This document shows, one piece after another, positions 1 to 6,805 of a DNA stretch of 46,265 bases (within the stretch, counting starts at the first letter, position 1; each line of letters begins with the position of its first letter). The translations under genes and the position numbers were made by a program. The stretch comes from an uncultured Prevotellaceae bacterium (lineage in GTDB: Bacteria > Bacteroidota > Bacteroidia > Bacteroidales > Bacteroidaceae). The stretch is from the NCBI GenBank assembly GCA_937910905.1, contig CALEPV010000095.1, forward strand, positions 1-46,265. Direction: 5' to 3'. The notes beneath the pieces are model-generated. The model was not told the DNA's origin. It saw only the letters and a program-made list of their open reading frames with translations, and searched no databases.

Positions 1-51
1 GCGGCATCAACCTGACGAAACGTACTAAACTAACTAACAAATAGACCGACT

Positions 52-1146
52 ATGACACAAGACGAGAAGCTACTGGGTATCGTGGGGCAATTCGCCATTA
101 CAGGTACTGTGCAGAGTATCAAGCCTTTGGGCAATGGACTCATCAACGACACGTTGCTGGTGCGCACGGCCGAGGTCGATGCGCCCGACTACGTGCTGCA
201 GCGCATCAACACCAACGTGTTTCCCGATGTGGAGATGCTCATGGGCAACATACGTGCCGTGACGCGTCACATACGCCGCAAGCTGGAGGCACAGGGTGCC
301 GACGACATTGACCGCAAGGTGCTGACCTTCGTGGCATCGAAGGCCGATGCCGACCACCTGTATGTTGAGGTCGACGGCAATCCTTGGCGCATGATGGTGT
401 TCATTGCCAACGCTGTGACCAAGCAGGCTGTGAACCCTGAGAGCAGCGAGGCCGCCGGCGAAGCCTTCGGCCAGTTCCAGGCTATGCTTGCAGATATACC
501 TGAGCACTTGGGTGAGACCATCAAGGACTTCCACAACATGGAGTTCCGCCTCCAGCAGCTAAAGGAGGTCATGGCCAAGGACCCTGCAGGCCGCGTGGCA
601 TCCGTACAGCCCATCATCGACGACCTGATGCAGTATGCCGAGGAGATGACAGTAGCAGAGCGTCTGGGCCGCGAGGGTAAGTTGCCGAAGCGCATCTGCC
701 ACTGCGATACAAAGGTAAACAATATGATGTTCGACCAGCAGGACCGTGTGTTGTGCGTCATAGACCTCGACACCGTGATGCCGAACTTCATCTTCTCCGA
801 CTACGGCGACTTCCTGCGTACAGCAGCCAACTTCACAGCCGAGGACGACCCCGACATGTCGCACGTAGGCTTCAACATGGAGATATTCAAGGCGTTCACA
901 CGTGGCTACCTGCGCTCGGCCAAGTCGTTCCTCACTCCACTGGAGAAGGAGATGCTGCCCTATGCCGCAACGTTGTTCCCCTACATGCAGGCCGTGCGCT
1001 TCCTGTGGGACTACCTCTCGGGCGACAAGTACTGGAAGTGCAACTACCCCGAGCACAACCTCGACCGTGTGCGCAACCAGCAGGCTCTGTTCCATAGTGC
1101 ATATGCTCTAAAGGGGGAGATGGCACAGTTCATTGCCGAACAGTGA
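52..1146 (+). CDS. Phosphotransferase, aminoglycoside/N-acetylhexosamine kinase-like
   Basis: A 364-residue protein of the APH/choline kinase-like fold. The catalytic loop HCDTKVNN is at residues 217-224 (D219 base, N224 metal ligand), followed by the DFG-equivalent IDLD at 237-240. The N-terminal GNGLINDT segment (about 28-34) fits the nucleotide-binding loop. Relatives in Bacteroidales resemble N-acetylhexosamine 1-kinase (NahK), which phosphorylates the anomeric position of amino sugars freed from mucin-type glycans; some databases mislabel them as mucin desulfatases. The substrate here is inferred from family resemblance only. The ATG at 52 is the first plausible start and no TAnnTTTG element lies in the 51 bases before it, so the gene is probably the distal member of an operon starting outside the window. 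It converges on nhaA across 89 bp filled by a palindrome array. Confidence 0.8.
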   Translation: MTQDEKLLGIVGQFAITGTVQSIKPLGNGLINDTLLVRTAEVDAPDYVLQRINTNVFPDVEMLMGNIRAVTRHIRRKLEAQGADDIDRKVLTFVASKADADHLYVEVDGNPWRMMVFIANAVTKQAVNPESSEAAGEAFGQFQAMLADIPEHLGETIKDFHNMEFRLQQLKEVMAKDPAGRVASVQPIIDDLMQYAEEMTVAERLGREGKLPKRICHCDTKVNNMMFDQQDRVLCVIDLDTVMPNFIFSDYGDFLRTAANFTAEDDPDMSHVGFNMEIFKAFTRGYLRSAKSFLTPLEKEMLPYAATLFPYMQAVRFLWDYLSGDKYWKCNYPEHNLDRVRNQQALFHSAYALKGEMAQFIAEQ

Positions 1147-1151
1147 AAAGT

Positions 1152-1239
1152 TACACCGCGGTGCAACAATTGCTGCACCGCGGTGTAGAGTCACTTGCAG
1201 CACGCTCCAACGATACTTGGAGCGTGCTGCAACTTTTAC
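1152..1239. repeat. 22-bp-period palindrome array A (4 units)
   Basis: Four 14-bp near-palindromes start at 1152, 1174, 1196 and 1218, each followed by an 8-bp spacer, so the period is exactly 22 bp. Units 1 and 2 (TACACCGCGGTGCA and its reverse complement) share the perfect core CACCGCGGTG. Units 3 and 4 (TGCAGCACGCTCCA and its reverse complement) are looser palindromes. The array fills the gap between two convergent genes. Adjacent units can also pair as hairpins (14-bp stem with 8-nt loop; 16-bp stem with 6-nt loop, then CTTTTAC), so it could act as a bidirectional terminator. Confidence 0.85.
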
Positions 1240-2597
1240 TGCTCTGTGGTCTGGGCTTTGGCTGGTAGCGTCTGGCTCAGCAGTAGACAGCCCACGAGGG
1301 CTGAAGCGATGGTGCCGCAGAGTATACCGAGCTTGGCCTGGTTGAGCATCTCGGCGCCGAGGTCGGATGTGCCGCGGTAGCTGAGCTCGGCGATGAACAT
1401 CGACACAGTGAAGCCTATGCCGCACACCATGGCCACGCTGGCAAACGACTTCCAGTTGCCGCCGGCAGGCATCTGACACCAGCCCAGCTTGATGCTAAGC
1501 CACGAGAAGCTCAGCACACCAAGGAACTTGCCTACCAGCAAGCCGATGAATACACCCATAGCCACATCGCCGAAGGTCAGGCCTGCGAAGCTGACACCAG
1601 CATTGGCAAAGGCGAAGATAGGGATGACCCAGTAGTTTATTGGGAATGCCAACTGGTCCTCGATGTCCTGAAGCGGAGAGATGAGTTGGTCGCTGGCCTT
1701 CTCGATGCGGCGCAGCAGCTGTATGTCGTCCTTGCTAACCACCATTGGCTTCTTGCGGTCGTCATCGGTGAAGTCGATATCGGGATAGGCCTTCAGCTCC
1801 TCGCGTATGTACTCCATGTAGTAGCGGGTGCCGCGTGTGAGGTTGGCCGGGATACAGAATGCCAGCACCACGCCAGCTATCGTGGCGTGTACGCCGGAGT
1901 TGAGCACCAGATACCACAGCACGAGACCAAGCCCCATGTAGAACGCTTTGACACGCACCTGCATCCTGTTGCCTATGAGCAGGGCTGCTACTACCACGGC
2001 GGCACTTATCAGGTAGGCCCAGTGCAACCCCTGACTGTAGAAGATGGCGATGACGATGATGCCTCCCAAGTCATCGGCCACAGCCAGTGCAGCAAGGAAT
2101 ATCTTGAGACCGATGGGCACGCGGTCGCCGAATATGGACAGCACTCCGAGGGAGAAGGCAATGTCGGTAGCCATAGGGATGGCACAGCCGCGCTCGGCCA
2201 GCGCATCGCCGCTGCACACTGCGTAGAACAGCAGCACTGGGATGAGCATACCGCCGCACGCGCCTATCACGGGCAGCAATGCCTTCTGGCGCGACGACAG
2301 CTCGCCGCACAGCACCTCGCGCTTGATTTCCAGGCCTACGCTGAGGAAGAAGAAGAACATCAAGAAGTCGTTGATGAAGTCCATCAGCGACATGGTGTGA
2401 CCACCGTGGCTGAACACGTTGAAGTCGCCTATACTCAAGTTTACAGGCAGCGCCCACAGCTTGAAGTACAGCTCGCGGGTGGCTGGCAGATTGGCAGCTA
2501 TCAGTGCCAGCACAGTGGCTCCAATGAGCAGCACGCTGGCGTTGACATAGCGGCGGATAAGTCCCATTAGGGACGAGTTTCCAATTCTATCAGACAT
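1236..2597 (-). CDS. nhaA: Na+/H+ antiporter NhaA
   Basis: A 453-residue inner-membrane protein with about 12 hydrophobic helices. NhaA exchanges one cytoplasmic Na+ for two external H+ and serves pH and sodium homeostasis. The essential aspartates are visible: ATDIAF (D145) and AVADDLG (D175, D176), matching D133, D163 and D164 of the E. coli protein. The GLEIKRE segment after helix II (about 88-94) is also typical. It is longer than the E. coli enzyme (388 residues), with an extra cytoplasmic-looking insert at about residues 260-310 (DIDFTDDDRKKP and following) that is common in Bacteroidetes homologues. It is transcribed alone from a TAACTTTG element at 2664-2671, with a leader of roughly 60 nt. 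Its stop codon lies at the edge of array A. Confidence 0.96.
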   Translation of the reverse strand: MSDRIGNSSLMGLIRRYVNASVLLIGATVLALIAANLPATRELYFKLWALPVNLSIGDFNVFSHGGHTMSLMDFINDFLMFFFFLSVGLEIKREVLCGELSSRQKALLPVIGACGGMLIPVLLFYAVCSGDALAERGCAIPMATDIAFSLGVLSIFGDRVPIGLKIFLAALAVADDLGGIIVIAIFYSQGLHWAYLISAAVVVAALLIGNRMQVRVKAFYMGLGLVLWYLVLNSGVHATIAGVVLAFCIPANLTRGTRYYMEYIREELKAYPDIDFTDDDRKKPMVVSKDDIQLLRRIEKASDQLISPLQDIEDQLAFPINYWVIPIFAFANAGVSFAGLTFGDVAMGVFIGLLVGKFLGVLSFSWLSIKLGWCQMPAGGNWKSFASVAMVCGIGFTVSMFIAELSYRGTSDLGAEMLNQAKLGILCGTIASALVGCLLLSQTLPAKAQTTEQ

Positions 2598-2663
2598 ATT
2601 GATCTGCAGTTTGATGATTTATAATTTACTGTTTGAGGCTATTGTATGTGCTTAAATCGGCGG

Positions 2664-2671
2664 CAAAGTTA
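2664..2671 (-). promoter_or_regulatory. Bacteroidetes -7 element for nhaA
   Basis: The minus strand reads TAACTTTG, a match to TAnnTTTG. It faces away from the plus-strand element at 2683-2690, with only 11 bp between the two. Confidence 0.65.
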
Positions 2672-2682
2672 CAAAATATCCC

Positions 2683-2690
2683 TACCTTTG
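2683..2690 (+). promoter_or_regulatory. Bacteroidetes -7 element for the GT4 gene
   Basis: TACCTTTG ends 8 bases before the ATG at 2699. If transcription starts about 4-6 nt downstream, as is usual for this element, the mRNA would be leaderless or have a leader of only a few bases. Confidence 0.65.
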
Positions 2691-2698
2691 CACACGCA

Positions 2699-3931
2699 AT
2701 GCGCATATTAATTGTCAATACATCCGAGACCGCAGGTGGCGCAGCCATCGCTGCATCGCGGCTTACAGAGGCCTTGAACCGTCACGGCGTGAAGGCTGAG
2801 ATGCTGGTGCGCGACAAGCACACCGACCGTATCACCACAGCCACAGCTGGTCATGCGCTGTGCTACAGATGGGCTTTCATCTGGGAGCGGGCTCGCATAT
2901 GGCTGGCAAACCGGCTGAACCGCAATGGGCTGTGGCGGGTGGATATTGCCAATGCGGGAGTTGACATAACCGACACCGAGGAGTTCCGCAAGGCCGACGT
3001 GGTGCATTTGCACTGGGTAAATCAGGGAATGTTGTCGCTGCGCCAGATAGGAAAGATGCTGGACTGCGGCAAGCGTGTGGTGTGGACCATGCACGATATG
3101 TGGCCGTGTACGGCCATCTGCCATCATGCTGGGCAGTGCGACCGATACCACACCCACTGCCACACATGCCCGCAGCTGCAGCATCCTGCAAGCCGCGACC
3201 TGTCGTACTCGGTATTCGCCCGCAAACTTCAGCTGTACAGTCGCCACCACATCACATTCGTGGCGTGTAGCCAGTGGCTGCAGGCTGAGGCCATGAAGAG
3301 CCGCTTGCTGCAAGGCCAGCGCGTAATGGCCATTCCCAACACGTACAATGCTGCGGTATTCCATCCATCCGACCAGCAGGCGGCACGGCGCAGGCATCAT
3401 CTGCCGGAGCAGGGGCGGCTGTTGCTGTTCGCCTGCCAGAAGGTGACCAACCCGCAGAAGGGCCTACAGCTTCTGATTGATGCGCTGCAGCTGGTGCAGG
3501 ACAGTGATGTGGCGCTGGTGGTAGTAGGGCAGATGGCCGAGAAAGTGGCCACCAGTCTGACACATCCAGTGCATCGTATAGGCTACATCAGCGACCAGAG
3601 CGACATGGCCGCACTCTACTGCGCCGTCGATGCCTTCGTCACTCCGTCGCTCGAGGAGAACCTGCCAAACACCATCATGGAGGCCATGGCCTGCGGTACG
3701 CCCTGCGTGGGCTTTGCCACAGGAGGCATCCCGGAGATGATTGCGCACCGGCAGAACGGCTACGTGGCCGCCTACCGTGATGCCGAGGACCTGGCACGAG
3801 GCATCTGCTACGTGCTGGACGGCGACAACCGCCAGCGGCTGTCACAGGCTGCGGCAGCTGCGGCTACAGCACAATGGAACGAGCAGCGTGTCACACAACA
3901 ATATATAAAGGTATATGAGCAGAGCTATTAG
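2699..3931 (+). CDS. Glycosyltransferase family 4 (GT-B fold)
   Basis: A 410-residue glycosyltransferase. The ATG at 2699 is preferred over the upstream frame start at 2633 because it gives the typical GT4 N-terminus MRILIVNTSETAGGAAIA, a beta-strand plus glycine-rich loop. The C-terminal half has the GT-B nucleotide-sugar binding signature: VTPSLEENLPNTIMEAMACG, then TPCVGFATGGIPEMI. The paired glutamates of the EX7E motif lie in SLEENLPNTIMEAMA. An HxC-rich stretch (WPCTAICHHAGQCDRYHTHC) around residue 140 could bind a metal and recurs in this subgroup. It probably transfers a sugar during surface polysaccharide assembly. It overlaps the following GT2 gene by 17 nt, so the two are coupled. 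Confidence 0.88.
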   Translation: MRILIVNTSETAGGAAIAASRLTEALNRHGVKAEMLVRDKHTDRITTATAGHALCYRWAFIWERARIWLANRLNRNGLWRVDIANAGVDITDTEEFRKADVVHLHWVNQGMLSLRQIGKMLDCGKRVVWTMHDMWPCTAICHHAGQCDRYHTHCHTCPQLQHPASRDLSYSVFARKLQLYSRHHITFVACSQWLQAEAMKSRLLQGQRVMAIPNTYNAAVFHPSDQQAARRRHHLPEQGRLLLFACQKVTNPQKGLQLLIDALQLVQDSDVALVVVGQMAEKVATSLTHPVHRIGYISDQSDMAALYCAVDAFVTPSLEENLPNTIMEAMACGTPCVGFATGGIPEMIAHRQNGYVAAYRDAEDLARGICYVLDGDNRQRLSQAAAAAATAQWNEQRVTQQYIKVYEQSY

Positions 3932-4718
3932 AACACGTCCACTGTTCACGGTAATCACCGTGACCTACAACGCCGGCAGCACCATAGAGCGCACGCTGGA
4001 CAGCGTAGCCGAGCAGGTGCTGCCCGATGTGGAGCACATCATAGTGGACGGCTGTTCGTCTGATGCCACCATGCAGCACATACAGCGATATGTCGAACAT
4101 AGTGCTGACACCAACTCGCCACATCGCATAAGCCTCATACGCGAGCCCGACGACGGACTGTACGATGCCATGAACAAGGGCCTATTGGCAGCGAAGGGAG
4201 AGTACGTAGTGTTCCTCAACGCCGGCGACCGACTGCATCAGCCCACCACCCTTCAGCTGGTGGCTGAGCATCTGGCACAGTTCAACCCATCGCGTCATCC
4301 GGCGGTGCTCTATGGGCAGACCGACTGTGTAGACAACGACGGACGCTTCCTGCGTCATCGCCGCCTGGAGGCTCCGGAACAGCTCACAGCAGGCAGCTTC
4401 CTGTGGGGTATGCTTGTGTGCCACCAGAGTTTCTATGCCCGCACCGACATTGTGCGCTCCATACCATACGACCGCCGTTGGCATTTCTCGGCCGACTACG
4501 ACTGGTGCATACGCATCATGCGTGTGGCCGGAAGGCGCGGCTTGGCACTATCCTACACGGGCCTCATCCTCACCGACTATCTCGCTGAGGGTCTCACTAC
4601 GCGCAACCACCGGCGCTCGCTCATAGAGCGCTTCCGCATCATGGCCCATCATTATGGACTATTGCGTGCAGTTGGGGCCCATATCTGGTTCTGCGTGCGG
4701 GCTGTAATCAAGAGATAG
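3915..4718 (+). CDS. Glycosyltransferase family 2 (GT-A fold)
   Basis: A 267-residue inverting glycosyltransferase. The N-terminus FTVITVTYNAGSTIERTLDS and then HIIVDGCSSDAT form the GT-A nucleotide-binding half. GLYDAMNKGLLAAKGEYVVFLNAGD is the classical WcaA-like signature, with the metal-contacting NAGD in the DXD position. No membrane segment is evident apart from a modest hydrophobic stretch at the C-terminus. It starts inside the 3' end of the GT4 gene and so forms a two-gene unit with it. The role inferred from context is addition of a sugar to a lipid-linked repeat unit for capsule, exopolysaccharide or O-antigen. Acceptor and donor cannot be read from sequence. Confidence 0.88.
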   Translation: MSRAIRTRPLFTVITVTYNAGSTIERTLDSVAEQVLPDVEHIIVDGCSSDATMQHIQRYVEHSADTNSPHRISLIREPDDGLYDAMNKGLLAAKGEYVVFLNAGDRLHQPTTLQLVAEHLAQFNPSRHPAVLYGQTDCVDNDGRFLRHRRLEAPEQLTAGSFLWGMLVCHQSFYARTDIVRSIPYDRRWHFSADYDWCIRIMRVAGRRGLALSYTGLILTDYLAEGLTTRNHRRSLIERFRIMAHHYGLLRAVGAHIWFCVRAVIKR

Positions 4719-4773
4719 GCGAAATGATTGCCTGTCTTTGCAACAATATCTGCACTTTACCATATTTGTGGTA

Positions 4774-4804
4774 TTGGGCATCATACAGAATGCCCGTACC
4801 TTTG
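4774..4804 (+). promoter_or_regulatory. Promoter for cysK (-33 TTGG, -7 TACCTTTG)
   Basis: TACCTTTG at 4797-4804, with TTGG at 4774-4777 separated by 19 bp, the usual spacing of Bacteroidetes promoters. The leader is about 30 nt, A-rich (AAACAACAACAAATAAAC) and without a Shine-Dalgarno sequence. Confidence 0.7.
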
Positions 4805-4839
4805 CAGCACCAAACAACAACAAATAAACAAACATAACA

Positions 4840-5787
4840 ATGGCAAAGATTTACAAGCAGCTTACAGATCTCGTAGGCAACACTCCACTCGTTGAGATTG
4901 CAACTATCGCTAAGGCTCATTCAGCACAGGCTGAGGTCGTGGCCAAGGTAGAGTACTTCAACCCAGGCGGCAGCGTGAAGGACCGCATCGCACTAGCCAT
5001 GATTGAGGATGCCGAGAAGAAGGGCATCCTGCACGAAGGCAGTACAATCATAGAGCCTACCAGCGGTAACACAGGCGTGGGCTTGGCATGGATCAGCCGC
5101 GTGAAGGGCTATCAGGCAGTGATAGTCATGCCGGAGACCATGAGCAAGGAGCGCCAGAACCTGCTCAAGGCAGCAGGTGCCACACTAGTGCTCACATCAG
5201 GTGCCAAGGGTATGAAGGGTGCCATTGAGAAGGCCAATGAGCTGTTGGCTTCAACACCCAACGCTGTCATCCTACAGCAGTTCCAGAACCCTGCCAACCC
5301 CGCTATCCACGAGAGCACAACGGGCGAAGAGATATGGCGCGACACCGATGGCAAGGTCGATGTGTTCGTGTCAGGTGTAGGTACAGGCGGTACGGTGAGC
5401 GGTGTGGGTGCAGCCCTGAAGCGTCACAATCCCAATGTGGAGGTAATTGCAGTAGAACCCGCATCGAGCCCAGTGCTAAGCGGTGGCAACCCTGGCCCGC
5501 ACAAGATACAGGGCATAGGCGCCGGCTTCCAGCCAGACACCTACAACCCGAAGGCTGTAGACCGCATCATCCAGGTGAGCGATGACGATGCCATCCGCAC
5601 CGGTCGCGAGCTGTCGCTGAAGGAAGGCCTGCTGGTAGGTATAAGCAGCGGAGCAGCCACGTATGCCGCTCTGCAGGTAGCCGCCCAGCCCGAATACGCA
5701 GGCAAGCGTATAGTGGTACTGCTGCCGGATACCGGCGAGCGCTATCTGTCCACACAACTGTACGCTTTCGAGGACTATCCACTCTAA
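4840..5787 (+). CDS. cysK: Cysteine synthase A (O-acetylserine sulfhydrylase)
   Basis: A 315-residue PLP enzyme making cysteine from O-acetylserine and sulfide in the cytoplasm. The PLP lysine is in FNPGGSVKDRIA (about residue 47). The substrate loop is PTSGNTGVGLAW, the phosphate-binding loop is GTGGTVSG, and the end shows GISSGAATYAAL and VVLLPDTGERYLST, all standard for CysK. Length is normal. It is monocistronic, with its own promoter, and separates two sets of polysaccharide genes without an obvious functional link to them. Downstream is a weak inverted repeat (5800-5818) and then the export-operon promoter. Confidence 0.97.
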   Translation: MAKIYKQLTDLVGNTPLVEIATIAKAHSAQAEVVAKVEYFNPGGSVKDRIALAMIEDAEKKGILHEGSTIIEPTSGNTGVGLAWISRVKGYQAVIVMPETMSKERQNLLKAAGATLVLTSGAKGMKGAIEKANELLASTPNAVILQQFQNPANPAIHESTTGEEIWRDTDGKVDVFVSGVGTGGTVSGVGAALKRHNPNVEVIAVEPASSPVLSGGNPGPHKIQGIGAGFQPDTYNPKAVDRIIQVSDDDAIRTGRELSLKEGLLVGISSGAATYAALQVAAQPEYAGKRIVVLLPDTGERYLSTQLYAFEDYPL

Positions 5788-5799
5788 GCATAAATCATA

Positions 5800-5818
5800 T
5801 CTGCTCACTCATAGCAGA
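5800..5818 (+). terminator. Weak hairpin after cysK
   Basis: TCTGCT and AGCAGA (6 bp) flank a 7-nt loop, 12 bases after the cysK stop. There is no following T-run, so terminator function is uncertain. Confidence 0.3.
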
Positions 5819-5866
5819 GTGCATATCGCGGGAAAAGTAAACATTCTTACTAAACAGCGATGCCAA

Positions 5867-5904
5867 CTGGGAAAAAGTGTGTACATTTGCACGCTTTTTC
5901 CCAG
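5867..5904. promoter_or_regulatory. 38-bp dyad enclosing the export-operon -7 element
   Basis: The left arm CTGGGAAAAAGTGTG (5867-5881) and right arm CACGCTTTTTCCCAG (5890-5904) are complementary over 15 positions with one G-T mismatch. The 8-base loop, 5882-5889, is exactly TACATTTG, a Bacteroidetes -7 element. Such a symmetric site centred on the promoter is a natural operator. In RNA it would be a hairpin, but most of it lies at or upstream of the expected start site, so binding by a regulator to DNA is the likelier role. Confidence 0.75.
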
Positions 5905-5929
5905 TGTATGTATTATCCCTATACCTACT

Positions 5930-6778
5930 ATGCTGACATCCCGTTCAATACTAAGACTATTCCTCGCGCTGACGGTGGCAACGATGCTACTGGGCAGCAT
6001 GAACAGCTGTATGTCCGACAAGGACATCATTTATCTGCAGGGCGTAGATACTGCCTACGCGGTGCCTCGCGACCTTGAGCAGGCATTTGTGCTGCATGTG
6101 CAGCCCGACGACCAGCTCGCTATCTCCATTACTTCACGCGACCGCACGCTGTTGGAGCAGTTCAACAACAACACCCTCATCGGTGGTGGCGCCACAAGCA
6201 CATACGCCAGCACAGCTAACACACAGTCGGGTGTATCGTACTTCCGCGTCGATGAGTTCGGTAATATCGCATTCCCCATCTTCGGCACATTGCACGTTGA
6301 GGGTATGACTACTGGTCAGGTAAGCGATATGATACAGAAACTGGTGCGCAACGGCGACGACAGCCACGATGCATTCGTGCTCGATGCAATAGTGACAACG
6401 AAGATAATGAGCTTCAAGGTGACTGTGCTGGGCGACGTGAAGAACCCTGGTTCGCAGACCTTCACGGGCGAGCGTCTCACAGTACTCGAAGCCATCGGAC
6501 GTGCCGGCGACCTGAACAGTTCGGCCAAGCGCAATGAGGTGATAGTGGTGCGCGAGGAGAATGGTCAGCGTATGGCCTACCAGATGGACCTGCGCGACAA
6601 TCAGAGCGTATTCACATCGCCAGCCTACTATCTGCAGCAGAACGATGTGGTGTATGTGCGTCCGAACAAGTCTGTCCGTGTGAAGGGTAGCACCAGCTAC
6701 ACCCTGCTCAGTGTCAGCAGCACGCTGGTCAGCATGGTAGTCAGCATTGTTTCCCTCATCATAGCCATCAACAAGTAG
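5930..6778 (+). CDS. Polysaccharide export outer-membrane lipoprotein (Wza/BexD-like)
   Basis: A 282-residue lipoprotein. The ATG at 5930 is chosen over an upstream in-frame ATG at 5819, because 5819 precedes the promoter and 5930 gives a proper signal peptide ending in the lipobox LGSMNSC. The mature part begins with the Poly_export (PES) domain (IIYLQGVD, then QPDDQLAISITSRD), followed by a SLBB-like domain (FKVTVLGDVKNPGSQTF, LTVLEAIGRAGDL). A C-terminal hydrophobic segment (TLVSMVVSIVSLIIAI) would span the outer membrane as Wza's amphipathic helix does. It forms the export channel that docks on the adjacent Wzc-like protein, 27 bp downstream. The operator-like dyad at 5867-5904 suggests regulated expression. 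Confidence 0.93.
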   Translation: MLTSRSILRLFLALTVATMLLGSMNSCMSDKDIIYLQGVDTAYAVPRDLEQAFVLHVQPDDQLAISITSRDRTLLEQFNNNTLIGGGATSTYASTANTQSGVSYFRVDEFGNIAFPIFGTLHVEGMTTGQVSDMIQKLVRNGDDSHDAFVLDAIVTTKIMSFKVTVLGDVKNPGSQTFTGERLTVLEAIGRAGDLNSSAKRNEVIVVREENGQRMAYQMDLRDNQSVFTSPAYYLQQNDVVYVRPNKSVRVKGSTSYTLLSVSSTLVSMVVSIVSLIIAINK

Positions 6779-6805
6779 CGCAATCCGTTATTTCCGACAA
6801 TATAT

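Noticed and set aside
1152..1239. CRISPR interpretation of the 22-bp arrays (also near 12.2, 23.1 and 35.6 kb)
   Set aside because: Spacers are only 8 bp, units are palindromic and degenerate, and no cas genes are present. The geometry does not fit any CRISPR type.
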